A DNA stretch of 64,000 nucleotides, from assembly GCA_902727915.1 (NCBI GenBank), contig CACVAU010000079.1:1-64000 (forward strand), given 5' to 3'. The position numbers were made by a program, and so were the translations under genes. This DNA is from an uncultured Sulfurovum sp. (GTDB taxonomy: Bacteria > Campylobacterota > Campylobacteria > Campylobacterales > Sulfurovaceae). Below, in pieces: positions 25,114 to 33,325 of the stretch. The notes under the pieces were generated by a model. The model searched no databases. It had not been told where the DNA came from and saw only the letters and a list, made by a program, of their open reading frames with translations. Every line of letters starts with the position of its first letter. Position 1 is the first letter of the stretch.

Positions 25114-25765
25114 ATCCAACCCCTCGAACAGTTTCAATAATACTTGAAGCTGTTCCCAGTTTCTTACGAAGGTTTTTAATGTGTGCATCTACCAAATTAC
25201 TAGAACGAAAAGAGTCAAAGTCACGGTTTAGATGTTCATTGATTTGATAACGGGTTAAGACCACATTTTGGTTTAGGAGTAAAAACTCTAAGAGTTCAAA
25301 TTGTTTTTTAGAAAGGGTTACGGTTTCATCGTCAACAAAAACTTCGTGGGTTGAGAGGTCAATGGAGAAGTTGTCTATGTTGATTTGTGATTGCTTCTGA
25401 CGGCTGTCACGACGTAAAAGTACCCGTACCCGTGCCATAAGCTCAATGTTTGAAAAAGGTTTTTGCATATAGTCATCAGCTCCAGCATCAAGGGCTTCTA
25501 CTTTCTCTACAGCTTCTCCTTTAGAAGAGAGTAGTAAGACAGGGGTATTGTCCATGTAAGTTTCTCGTTGTTTTTTTAAAAACTCTACACCACTACCATC
25601 AGGTAACATCCAATCCAGAATGATTAAATCATAATTTTGTTGTTCTAATGCAGCATTGCCTTCTTCTAAAGTGTAGGCTACTTGAACAGAAAAATTGGTG
25701 TCTATGAGCAGTTTTTTAAGTCCAAAAACAAGTTCTTCGTTGTCATCGATAATGAGTATGTGCAT
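25094..25765 (-). CDS. OmpR/PhoB-family response regulator
   Basis: The 223-residue regulator has a receiver domain with acidic pocket DD at 7-8, phosphoacceptor Asp51 in LIILDWMLPDG, and Lys in DDYMQKPFS. A winged-helix DNA-binding domain follows (VTLSKKQFELLEFLLLN, FRSSNLVDAHIKNLRKKL, IIETVRGVGFKV). It is encoded on the opposite strand to the kinase, tail to tail, and its start faces the FccAB-like genes 154 bases away. It may therefore control those genes as well as the porin operon. That is inference from position only. Confidence 0.88.
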   Translation of the reverse strand: MHILIIDDNEELVFGLKKLLIDTNFSVQVAYTLEEGNAALEQQNYDLIILDWMLPDGSGVEFLKKQRETYMDNTPVLLLSSKGEAVEKVEALDAGADDYMQKPFSNIELMARVRVLLRRDSRQKQSQINIDNFSIDLSTHEVFVDDETVTLSKKQFELLEFLLLNQNVVLTRYQINEHLNRDFDSFRSSNLVDAHIKNLRKKLGTASSIIETVRGVGFKVKKT

Positions 25766-25918
25766 TTTTTCTTTTCCCTATATATTTTGCTAAAAATAAT
25801 TATACTTTACTTTAATGAACTTTTTATGAAAAAAAAATCTTGTGCTAAATTTAAAAAATTCATAAAAAATTCATATAGTCAATAGATAATACAGAAAATT
25901 AATTCACAGGAGTCATGT

Positions 25919-26941
25919 ATGAAAATAGAAAGTAAGTCTCTTTTGGCTGGTTACAGTTTAACCCTTTGCTTTGCTTTAGTAGGTTGTGGAGGAGGGAGTA
26001 ATTCTTCAAGCTCAACCGACAATGCTAATGATACAGAAACGACAAAGTCTACCTATAGTGTTTCAGGTACAGTCCCAGGTACACTGATAGAAGCTTTTTG
26101 TAAAGATGGAAGTTACTATAAAGTTAATTCAACTAAGAATGGTACCACAAGTCATCCTTTTAGTATAACGCTTCCCTCTGATATGGATTGTAAATTTATA
26201 ATGACCACCAATGAAGATGATGTTGATACTAGTAAACATATTGTTACGCCATTACTGTTGAATGATGGGACAACAACATCCAGTTATTTTCAACTTTCTA
26301 ATGATTTAGAATTGGGTCATGTTGCATTACCGATGACAGGTTCAGGTGTTCAAACACCTTTAACGGTTAGTGCTTCTAAAGAGAGTGTTGAAGTGCATGA
26401 GTTTTCCTATGATCCTTTAGATACGGATAATGATGGTACGCCAAATGTGTATGAAGATGATGATAATGATGGTGTCACTAATATCCATGATGAAGATGAT
26501 GATGGTGATGGAATAGCAGATAGTAAAGATGAGGATTATAATAATGATACTGATGGTGATGGTATAGAGAATCGTTACGATTCAGATGATGATAATGATG
26601 AACTTCATGATAAAGACGACGATGATGATGATAATGATGGGGTTAAAGATTCAGAGGATGAGGATTTTGACGATAAAAAGGATAATAGTAGGATTGTAGT
26701 ATTACCCATTACTTATAAAGAAAATGCAGGTCAATTACTGGGATCACAATGTGCACAATGTCATGGAACCAATGGGGTTTCAGTGAACAGTTGGGACAGC
26801 ATTGCTGGTGAAAGTAATTTAGCCAGTGAGATTTTTGAAGATGATGAACCTATTATGTCAGCTCAAGCACATGGATATACAAGTGAAGAGATTACACTTA
26901 TCGGTAACTGGCTCAAAACACTTAGTAAAACAGAAGATTAG
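25919..26941 (+). CDS. Lipoprotein with Asp-rich TSP3-like repeats and C-terminal cytochrome c domain (FccA-like)
   Basis: The leader ends in the lipobox LVGC (Cys23), so the 340-residue protein is lipid-anchored. Residues about 167-258 are thrombospondin-type-3-like calcium repeats (DTDNDGTPNVYEDDDNDG and several more). The last 80 residues form a small c-type cytochrome with CAQCH at 278-282 and a likely distal Met in EPIMSAQ. The next gene, ten bases on, encodes the FccB flavoprotein. In flavocytochrome c sulfide dehydrogenases the partner is a small cytochrome; here it appears tethered to the membrane by an acidic stalk. ACAGGAG lies upstream of the start. Confidence 0.8.
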   Translation: MKIESKSLLAGYSLTLCFALVGCGGGSNSSSSTDNANDTETTKSTYSVSGTVPGTLIEAFCKDGSYYKVNSTKNGTTSHPFSITLPSDMDCKFIMTTNEDDVDTSKHIVTPLLLNDGTTTSSYFQLSNDLELGHVALPMTGSGVQTPLTVSASKESVEVHEFSYDPLDTDNDGTPNVYEDDDNDGVTNIHDEDDDGDGIADSKDEDYNNDTDGDGIENRYDSDDDNDELHDKDDDDDDNDGVKDSEDEDFDDKKDNSRIVVLPITYKENAGQLLGSQCAQCHGTNGVSVNSWDSIAGESNLASEIFEDDEPIMSAQAHGYTSEEITLIGNWLKTLSKTED

Positions 26942-26951
26942 GATAAAAAAG

Positions 26952-28205
26952 ATGAAAAAAGTAAATTCAAATTCAAGAAGAGATTTCATGAAGTTTTTGG
27001 GGCTTGGCTCTTTAGCAGCTGTTGTGCCTACGGTTTCCAGTGCAGCAACCATACCTCATGTGGTGGTTGTAGGAGGTGGTTTCGCTGGAGCTACTTGTGC
27101 TAAATACTTAAAGATGTGGGGTGGAACTTCGGTGGATGTAACGGTTATCGAAGCAAATGCTACTTATGTATCACCCATTTTAAGTAACTTGGTACTGAAT
27201 GGTCAAAAAACAACGAGTGATTTGTCCTTTACCTATGGAAGTTACAGTTCCAAATATGGAATTAACATGCTACACAGTACGGTAAATGCTGTTGATAAAA
27301 CGAATCAAATACTGACCCTTGCCAATGGTAACAGGGTTAAGTATGATAAATTGCTATTAGCACCAGGCATTGACTTTATAAAAACCAATGACTATGACAT
27401 CACTAAAGTTCCTCACGCTTGGAAAGCAGGAAAGCAGACCAATCTTCTTAAAGCACAAATAGATGCAATGCAAGATGGTGATACGTTTACCATGACCATT
27501 CCATCAGCACCTTACCGTTGTCCTCCTGGCCCTTATGAGAGAGCATGTGTGGTGGCTGATTATTTAAAAAATACCAAGGGACATACTAATTCTAAAGTAG
27601 TCGTTTTAGATGCGAATTCAAAAATTATTGTTGAGGAAGAGACTTTTGCTGCCAAATTTACAGAATATGGTGTAGAGTACAAAGCAAGTACAACCGTGAC
27701 AAATGTAGATGACACAAGTAAAACCGTAACGTATACGGAAGCAGGTAGTTCAAAAACATTAGCCTCAACGGTATTAAATGTCATACCAAATCAAAAAGCA
27801 GCACCTGTTATCTTTACAGCTGGTGTAAACTCTGGAAACTGGGCTCCTATTAATCCATTGAGTTATGAGTCTGTGGTGGCAAGTGGTATTTATGTTATTG
27901 GTGATTCACAAGCTACAGGTCAACCAAAAGCTGGACATATTGGAAATTCTGAAGCCAAGATATGTGCTGATGCTATTTTACGAACATTGAATGGTCAAGC
28001 ACTTTATACCTCACCTAAAACAAATTCTGCTTGTTATAGTCCAACTTCAGCAACAGAAGCTTCATGGTTGACAGGGGTCTTCAAGTACGATGTAGATACC
28101 CAAACCATGGTTTCGGCTAATGGAGCATCTGGGGCTTCATCTACAGCAAATTACCCAAAAATGTTTAACTGGTCGGGTAACCTTTTTGCTGATACTTTTG
28201 CGTAA
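26952..28205 (+). CDS. fccB: Flavocytochrome c sulfide dehydrogenase flavoprotein subunit
   Basis: The start is taken at 26952 because it gives a Tat leader (SRRDFMKFLG) directly; the longer open frame overlaps the cytochrome gene. The 417-residue protein has an FAD dinucleotide motif VVVGGGFAGATCAKYL. The redox cysteine segment CPPGPYERAC (Cys190, Cys199) is the hallmark FccB region. A C-terminal flavin-binding region carries YVIGDSQATGQPKAGHIGNSEAK. The enzyme oxidises sulfide to sulfur or polysulfide in the periplasm and passes electrons to the cytochrome partner. Folded export by Tat fits a flavoprotein. It forms an operon with the cytochrome lipoprotein. Confidence 0.88.
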   Translation: MKKVNSNSRRDFMKFLGLGSLAAVVPTVSSAATIPHVVVVGGGFAGATCAKYLKMWGGTSVDVTVIEANATYVSPILSNLVLNGQKTTSDLSFTYGSYSSKYGINMLHSTVNAVDKTNQILTLANGNRVKYDKLLLAPGIDFIKTNDYDITKVPHAWKAGKQTNLLKAQIDAMQDGDTFTMTIPSAPYRCPPGPYERACVVADYLKNTKGHTNSKVVVLDANSKIIVEEETFAAKFTEYGVEYKASTTVTNVDDTSKTVTYTEAGSSKTLASTVLNVIPNQKAAPVIFTAGVNSGNWAPINPLSYESVVASGIYVIGDSQATGQPKAGHIGNSEAKICADAILRTLNGQALYTSPKTNSACYSPTSATEASWLTGVFKYDVDTQTMVSANGASGASSTANYPKMFNWSGNLFADTFA

Positions 28206-28230
28206 GAATGAGGCTCATAGCATAAAGTTT

Positions 28231-28246
28231 CGACCCTATGGGGTCG
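28231..28246. repeat. Short hairpin after fccB
   Basis: CGACCC-TATG-GGGTCG is a six-base perfect stem 25 bases after the fccB stop. There is no T tract, so it is not a classic terminator. It could be a REP-like element or an mRNA 3'-stabilising hairpin. Confidence 0.45.
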
Positions 28247-28353
28247 GAGAATGATAGTAATTCTTGATGAACTTCTTAAATTTAAGTTCAAGTTAACAGA
28301 AAGCTAATACTTCTATAGTATAGTGGTTGAAATTTTAAGCAATAGGATTAGCA

Positions 28354-29079
28354 ATGAAACACAACCTTTTAAGCATACTGCTTATATCAGCTATTTTTTT
28401 GGGATTTACGGCTTGTAACAGTGACAGTAAACCTGCTAATAGTACAAATGATGATTATACTAGCCAAACACAAGAAGAAGAAAACATCCCTGCTACGGTA
28501 ACGGAAGCACTTACTTCAGAAGTATCAACACTTAGCCCAGAGCTAAAAGATTCCATAACCTACATGTACAATGAAGAGAAGTTGGCAAAAGATATTTACT
28601 TAAATTTATATAAAGTACAACCCTTACAACAACTCTATAACATTGCGAGTAAATCAGAAGTGAAACATGAGTCTGCTGTGAATGATTTGGCAATTAAATA
28701 CGATTTAAACATTACACTTTATCCTGATACAGAAGAGCCTTATGATAAGAAGTCATTAGAGGATTATGGCAGTGGTGAGTACCCTGTTGTAGCCATTCAA
28801 GAACTCTATGACACGCTTTATGCAAAAGGCATACAATCAAAACAAGATGCTTTTGAAGTGGGTTGTATGGTAGAAGTAACAGACATTGATGATTTAGATA
28901 AATACATGTTACAAGCCACAGCTTCTAATGCTTCAGATGTTTACACCGTATTTGATTTTTTACGTGAAGGAAGCTATAAACACTATTGGGCATTTGATAA
29001 AGGTTTAAAAAACATGGGTGTAAGTGATGGTTGTTGTTCTTTAGGAACAAGTTATTGTCATCCTGAGTATCCTCAATAG
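28354..29079 (+). CDS. DUF2202 lipoprotein, ferritin-like fold expected
   Basis: A lipobox (FTAC) is followed by an acidic linker and a DUF2202 domain: MYNEEKLAKDIYLNLY, LYNIASKSEVKHESAVNDLA, AIQELYDTLYAKGIQSKQDA, FEVGCMVEVTDIDDLDKYML, FLREGSYKHYWAFDKGL. The spaced Glu and His residues in EEKLAKD, SEVKHE and VEVTDID would fit a metal site in a ferritin-like bundle. The C-terminus adds cysteines (DGCCSLGTSYCHPEY), which is not general in the family. It is probably periplasmic. It follows fccB by 148 bases, with its own ribosome site (ATAGGATTAGCA). Confidence 0.8.
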   Translation: MKHNLLSILLISAIFLGFTACNSDSKPANSTNDDYTSQTQEEENIPATVTEALTSEVSTLSPELKDSITYMYNEEKLAKDIYLNLYKVQPLQQLYNIASKSEVKHESAVNDLAIKYDLNITLYPDTEEPYDKKSLEDYGSGEYPVVAIQELYDTLYAKGIQSKQDAFEVGCMVEVTDIDDLDKYMLQATASNASDVYTVFDFLREGSYKHYWAFDKGLKNMGVSDGCCSLGTSYCHPEYPQ

Positions 29080-29149
29080 TAAGTAGTGTTATCCTTTAAA
29101 TGTGAAAGTCCTTTTAGGCTTTTCTTTGATAGAGAAATTTGACAAATTA

Positions 29150-29190
29150 TTTTTTAAAGTATATACTGTATTAAATAAAGTATATAAAGG
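29150..29190 (+). promoter_or_regulatory. Candidate operator/promoter of the toxin-antitoxin pair
   Basis: AAAGTATATA occurs twice as a direct repeat (near 29157 and 29179), immediately upstream of the antitoxin ribosome site AAAGGA. A decayed copy precedes the antitoxin remnant at 22038. Ribbon-helix-helix antitoxins usually bind such repeats to repress their own operon. Confidence 0.4.
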
Positions 29191-29197
29191 AATAAAA

Positions 29198-29440
29198 ATG
29201 ACAACATCAGATTATAAAAAAGAATTATACTCTTTACCTGTTGAGATAGTGAATGAATTAGTTGCTTATGCTAAAGAGACAAAGCAAAAGAAAAGTCACA
29301 TTGTTGCTGAAGCATTGGAAGAGTATATGAAAAAAAGAGAACAGAAAAAACTTGTAAAAGATGCTTTGAGTCTGATAGGTTTTGCAAAAGGTCCAATTCC
29401 TGACATACAAGAGATAAAAGCCAATAGGTATGATATATGA
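29198..29440 (+). CDS. Ribbon-helix-helix (CopG/ParD-like) antitoxin
   Basis: The start at 29198 has AAAGGA seven bases upstream; an earlier in-frame ATG at 29102 would add 32 residues encoded by the promoter region. The 80-residue product begins MTTSDYKKELYSLPVEIVNE. It then has the RHH helices LVAYAKETKQKKSHIVAEAL and EEYMKKREQKKLVKDAL, with a C-terminal tail expected to wrap the toxin. Its stop overlaps the toxin start (ATGA). A truncated paralogue is at 22038-22157. Confidence 0.8.
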   Translation: MTTSDYKKELYSLPVEIVNELVAYAKETKQKKSHIVAEALEEYMKKREQKKLVKDALSLIGFAKGPIPDIQEIKANRYDI

Positions 29441-29868
29441 TTAGAGTTTTTTTAGATGCAAATATTTTAATAGATATTACATATGATTCTCGTCCTTTTT
29501 CAAAAGAGAGTAGTGCGATGTTTTCTCATGTAGTTCAAAATTTAGATAAGTTTGAACTCTATACTTCATGTGATTTACTGACAACAGTTTATTTCGTTTT
29601 ACGAAAACAATTTGATAATAAAACTATATTAGAAAAAATAAAAATTATGAATCAAGTTATAACTGTCATTGAGTTTGGAAATCAAGAGGTAGACGAAGCC
29701 ATCTATTTAATGGAAAAGAATGAAAAGTTTTTTGACTTAGAAGATACCATACAGTTTGTAATGGCACGAAAAGTGCGTTGTGACTACATAGTGACTAATA
29801 ACAAAGGCTTTCATAGTCATGAAGTTCCTTTACTTTCTAGTGAAAAAGCACTTGAACTCTTTAGTTAA
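29437..29868 (+). CDS. PIN-domain ribonuclease toxin (VapC-like)
   Basis: The 143-residue protein has a PIN fold with acidic residues where the metal-binding set is expected: Asp7 in VFLDANI, Asp103 in FFDLEDTIQF and Asp116 in RCDYIVTNN, with Asn121 following. PIN toxins of this kind cleave tRNA or rRNA until bound by their antitoxin. Its start overlaps the antitoxin stop by four bases. Its stop overlaps that of the opposing helicase gene by four bases. Confidence 0.82.
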   Translation: MIRVFLDANILIDITYDSRPFSKESSAMFSHVVQNLDKFELYTSCDLLTTVYFVLRKQFDNKTILEKIKIMNQVITVIEFGNQEVDEAIYLMEKNEKFFDLEDTIQFVMARKVRCDYIVTNNKGFHSHEVPLLSSEKALELFS

Positions 29869-31190
29869 AACGGCAACTCTTCATTAGTAACATAACTCTG
29901 ACCTAATTGAGTATAGTACTCCACCACACGCATGTCTACTTTTATCATATTTTGTAAATAGCCCATTAAGTTTCCTCGGTTGAAGTCTAAGCGTAGGTTT
30001 TTGGGGTTAATGGCTCTGGAAATAGCCACGTAAAATTGGCTTGGAGCAAAAATGTTGTCGACGTTACAGATGAGGTTGTCGATGCTCATTCCTTGGCTTT
30101 TGTGAATGGTGACGGCGTAGGCGAGTTTAAGAGGGAATTGTGAGAGGGTAGCCACTTTGATGGATTCTACTTTTCCCTTGTCATCACTTTTCATCTCCAG
30201 TAGGTCGAAGTCATGACGTTCTACACGAACATAAATTTCTTCTTTTTCTATGATGATATAGTCTTCTTCAATTTTATGCACAATGCCTCGTTCACCGTTG
30301 GCGTATTTTCCCCATTTGTTAATGGTGAAGAGTACAGGAACTCCGACTTTTAAAGTGAGTTGCTCTTCAATCGGAAGCATGTTTTTCCAAGAAGCTAAAT
30401 GTTTTTCATGCACTCTTCCTTGATGCTCTTCAAAAGTAGCAAAAAGAAGATGCTCTTCAGCTTCGATGGCTGATAATCGCTCTTTGTTAGTACTATTTAC
30501 CTCTGCATTACGTCCAAAGAGCATGGTGGGGTTTTCATCTATAATTTGGCTGTTAGAGAGTCTCATCATGTAGTTCATGACCTCTTGGTCACATTGCCCC
30601 ACACGTACTTTGTGTAGTATGTGGGTAAATTCAGCATCGCTGGTACGTTTCATTTCGGTGAGTTCTATGACAATGGGGGTAAAACTTTTCCAAGCGTCAG
30701 ACTCAAAAGCGTAGAGTTTTTGACCAAAAAGGTCATTGCTATTTTGTCCAAATTTTTGTACGGGTGGAAGCTGAAAGAAGTCACCTACAAAAAGAAGTTT
30801 TCCTAAGTAGCCCATGGAGCTTAAACGGTAGCTTATCATCTCCATCATGTTGGAAGATACCATGGAGATTTCATCTATGATGATGAGATCAGTTGCTTTG
30901 AGGATTTTTTTCAGTTCTGAGAGTCTTGAACGTGAGCGTTTGTCATTTTGGTCGAGTTCTTCGAAGTTGTTGGAGATACCAAACACAAAAAAACTGTGAA
31001 TGGTAAAACCTCCAATGTTGACTGCACTTACACCTGTGGAACCCAGTGCCACAATTTGTTCGTCGGTTTGGCTTCGGTAGAGACGGATAATCTCTGTGGT
31101 AGTATAGCTCTTTCCCACACCAGCACCACCTGTTAAAAAAACATTGTTCTCTTTGAGATGCTGTAAGACTAAATCGACATCACTGCTCAT
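29865..31190 (-). CDS. PIF1/RecD-like superfamily 1 DNA helicase
   Basis: The 441-residue protein has Walker A GGAGVGKSYT, motif Ia GSTGVSAVNIGGFTIHSFF and Walker B LIIIDEISMVSSNMMEMI. Motif III is LLFVGDFFQLPPV, and late motifs AYAVTIHKSQGMSIDN and FYVAISRA are present. The sequence GGxTIHSFF and DFFQLPPV are characteristic of the PIF1 branch. It is expected to unwind DNA 5' to 3', possibly at forks or structured DNA. It is transcribed alone and convergent with the toxin gene. Confidence 0.85.
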   Translation of the reverse strand: MSSDVDLVLQHLKENNVFLTGGAGVGKSYTTTEIIRLYRSQTDEQIVALGSTGVSAVNIGGFTIHSFFVFGISNNFEELDQNDKRSRSRLSELKKILKATDLIIIDEISMVSSNMMEMISYRLSSMGYLGKLLFVGDFFQLPPVQKFGQNSNDLFGQKLYAFESDAWKSFTPIVIELTEMKRTSDAEFTHILHKVRVGQCDQEVMNYMMRLSNSQIIDENPTMLFGRNAEVNSTNKERLSAIEAEEHLLFATFEEHQGRVHEKHLASWKNMLPIEEQLTLKVGVPVLFTINKWGKYANGERGIVHKIEEDYIIIEKEEIYVRVERHDFDLLEMKSDDKGKVESIKVATLSQFPLKLAYAVTIHKSQGMSIDNLICNVDNIFAPSQFYVAISRAINPKNLRLDFNRGNLMGYLQNMIKVDMRVVEYYTQLGQSYVTNEELPF

Positions 31191-31239
31191 TTCTTATCCT
31201 CTGCTAAAATGTTGCTATTATATCAATTCATTGTATTTA

Positions 31240-32217
31240 TTATGGTTTAGATTTCAAAACAAATGCATTTTGAATACTTTTATTGCTAGGGTATTCCCTT
31301 TTTAATTTACTCAATACAGCTTTGGCTTTTTGAAGGGTATTAAACTCTCCTATGAACAGTTTACTGTATTTTTTATCTTGTACAATTTGTGTAAAATAAG
31401 CCAAGTTTTGTAAAGTTCTTTTAGCTTTCTGTGCTGTATGCATTTGTGTGTAAGCACCCACTTGGATTTTGTAGATGCTTTTGTTGTTTTGAAACTTTAT
31501 AGGAAGGAAGATTTTTTTGTTAGAGTAAATATTTAAAAAAGTAATACGGTTATGTGTCTGACTTACGCGCCAACTTTGATCCGTTATGTTTTCTATACTA
31601 CTGTTAGGTACATGTACAATGGGTTGCCAGATAGGATTGTTACTCATGGCAGAATGATAGTTTGCAGTCCATGATTTAATGTTTTTGTTTTCTATGTTTT
31701 TAAAAGTTAGGGTAATACTATCGTATAAAAAAGTAGGTTTGTCTACAAATTCAAAACAACAATCAACATTACGGTTTTTTGGTAGAATGGTTTGTTTCCA
31801 GTTTAGGCCATTGGGGCTATGGTAGTAAGCAGGGTAGACCCCTTCAATTTGCCATTGCGTTTGTACCCAAATATTACCATGAGGATCATGATGAATGGCG
31901 ATAATGTCTTCAGCGATAATATTTTCACCAACCGTAGAGAGCCAACGACCAAGTCTATCTACAATAACAGGAATCACAGCATGAGGTCTATTATAGGATG
32001 TTGTAGTATGGTTATTGAGATAGAGAAAAATTAATAAATTACCATTGTTAAGATTACTATGAGTATGGTAGGTAAGGGTTGAACCGTTATCACAACGGTT
32101 ACTATCATTTGCCAGTTGTCCACAAAGCTTTTTTTGTAATGCCGAGGGGATGGTATGTATTAAATTTTGAGCGAATAAGCTCAGATTGAGTAGAAATAAA
32201 ATAACAAGTATTTTCAT
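31240..32217 (-). CDS. Exported protein with C-terminal SPOR domain
   Basis: A signal peptide (MKILVILFLLNLSLFAQN) leads a region of about 230 residues that I do not recognise. It is beta-rich with many Asn, Thr and His (for example VIVDRLGRWLSTVGE and HDPHGNIWVQTQW), and has paired cysteines in NVDCCFEF. The last 75 residues are a SPOR domain (YKIQVGAYTQMHTAQKAKRTL, LFIGEFNTLQKAKAVLSKL). SPOR domains bind glycan strands lacking stem peptides, so the protein is probably periplasmic and cell-wall associated. The gene is monocistronic. Confidence 0.75.
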   Translation of the reverse strand: MKILVILFLLNLSLFAQNLIHTIPSALQKKLCGQLANDSNRCDNGSTLTYHTHSNLNNGNLLIFLYLNNHTTTSYNRPHAVIPVIVDRLGRWLSTVGENIIAEDIIAIHHDPHGNIWVQTQWQIEGVYPAYYHSPNGLNWKQTILPKNRNVDCCFEFVDKPTFLYDSITLTFKNIENKNIKSWTANYHSAMSNNPIWQPIVHVPNSSIENITDQSWRVSQTHNRITFLNIYSNKKIFLPIKFQNNKSIYKIQVGAYTQMHTAQKAKRTLQNLAYFTQIVQDKKYSKLFIGEFNTLQKAKAVLSKLKREYPSNKSIQNAFVLKSKP

Positions 32218-32284
32218 GGTAAACTCCTTTTTGTTATTATTAATTATACTCTGATGTTTCTTATTTTACTCTAACTACTTTTTG

Positions 32285-32419
32285 CTAAAAAACAATCTCC
32301 AATTCATATTCCTTTACAAGCCCACCTAAGTCTATGAGGCCATGAGGATTGTCAAAAATGCGTTTGTCTTTTTTTATTTTAAAATGCTTTGAGCTGTAGA
32401 ATGTGCTTTTTTTCATCAT
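32285..32419 (-). CDS. Possible small ORF, 44 aa
   Basis: In the 312-base gap between the SPOR gene and the Adk-like gene, the minus strand carries a frame starting MMKKSTFYSSKHFKIKKD and ending LGGLVKEYELEIVF. Its composition looks protein-like rather than random AT-rich sequence. There is no clear ribosome site, and the family is unknown. It may be a genuine small protein or the 3' part of a decayed gene. Confidence 0.35.
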   Translation of the reverse strand: MMKKSTFYSSKHFKIKKDKRIFDNPHGLIDLGGLVKEYELEIVF

Positions 32420-32529
32420 TACAATACTAGAGCAAAAAAATAGAAATAAAACTTTTAAGAGAAGCGCATAAAAATTTTATTTTATGCTCTCCTGTGTTAC
32501 AATTTGTAAACCAACATAAAGGGATAAAG

Positions 32530-33117
32530 ATGTTAAAAAAGCTGATTTTACTGATAGGGGTACCAGGGTGTGGGAAGACTACAGATGCACAATTAATTTC
32601 TGAAAAACATGAGAATGAGATTACGAGTTATTCAACAGGGACACTTATTAAAGAAGAGATAGACAAAGGGACAGCCATTGGTAAAATTTCTAAAGGCTTT
32701 TTTGACAAAGGTGATTTAGTCCCAACACAAATTGTACTTGATATTATTGTTGATGCTATTTTTCGTGCTAAAACTGATATTGTCCTCCTTTCTGGATTTC
32801 CTGGAAAACAAAAACAGTTGGCTTATTTTGGGGATTATCTTTTTACCCATGATAAGATTGAACTTATTTCGGTTATAGAACTTCAAGTCAATGATGCTTT
32901 GGCAAAAGAACGTTTTTTGTCAACAGGTAGAAGTGAAGAAATTTTTAACCATGAGATGGCTTCGTATAAAAAATCCATTGATGAAATTGAACAACACTAT
33001 AACAAAGAGCATCTTTTAGAAATTATCGATGCAGAAAGAGCGTTAGAGGTGGTTGTCAATGATATTGATGAACATCTTATGAGTAAAATAGAAGACCTTA
33101 AAACGAACGTCGCATAG
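32530..33117 (+). CDS. Adenylate-kinase-like paralogue with altered substrate motifs
   Basis: The start at 32530 has AAAGGG seven bases upstream. The 195-residue product aligns with the true Adk at 8519-9109 and keeps Walker A GVPGCGKTTDA. However, the AMP-site STGDMLREE is STGTLIKEE, and the core LIDGYPR is LLSGFPGK, so the substrate-binding Asp and two Args of Adk are lost. It may therefore phosphorylate another nucleotide or be a nucleotide-binding regulator. The gene is alone, followed by a REP pair. Confidence 0.75.
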   Translation: MLKKLILLIGVPGCGKTTDAQLISEKHENEITSYSTGTLIKEEIDKGTAIGKISKGFFDKGDLVPTQIVLDIIVDAIFRAKTDIVLLSGFPGKQKQLAYFGDYLFTHDKIELISVIELQVNDALAKERFLSTGRSEEIFNHEMASYKKSIDEIEQHYNKEHLLEIIDAERALEVVVNDIDEHLMSKIEDLKTNVA

Positions 33118-33218
33118 ACTTATTTTTTAAATTCCAAATTATTAATAAATTTGAAATAAACCTCGTTGGGTGTTTTTTTTCTAGGGACATTATACCGTAG
33201 GGACGCGACAAATTTTGG

Positions 33219-33239
33219 GTAGGTGTGACCGTGTCACAG
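33219..33239. repeat. REP palindrome, family 1 (copy G)
   Basis: GTAG plus GTGTGACCGTGTCACAG, with one mismatch at the end of the stem. It is preceded by GACGCGACAAATTTT, like copy E. With copy H it forms an inverted pair in the 33118-33321 gap, which contains no gene. Confidence 0.7.
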
Positions 33240-33304
33240 GTCAAAACCAAACCATACAAATATTAAAATGCATTTATTGCCATTTATTCCAATCGAGATT
33301 AAAC

Positions 33305-33325
33305 GTGTGACATGGTCACACCTAC
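33305..33325. repeat. REP palindrome, family 1 (copy H), at the ABC-F gene stop
   Basis: GTGTGACATGGTCACAC plus CTAC. The complement of CTA at 33322-33324 is the TAG stop of the ABC-F gene, so the element provides the stop codon. Confidence 0.72.

Noticed and set aside
26416..26690. GAT-rich DNA as a simple-sequence repeat or assembly error
   Set aside because: The translated pattern keeps the D-x-D-x-D-G spacing of calcium-binding TSP3 repeats and the frame leads into a correct cytochrome domain, so it is real coding sequence.
28206..28353. tRNA or small RNA after fccB
   Set aside because: Only a six-base hairpin is visible. No cloverleaf, CCA end or TPsiC motif was found. No tRNA or rRNA was recognised anywhere in the window.
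29102..29197. N-terminal extension of the antitoxin
   Set aside because: The segment contains the AAAGTATATA repeats and an AT-rich promoter. The ATG at 29198 has its own AAAGGA.
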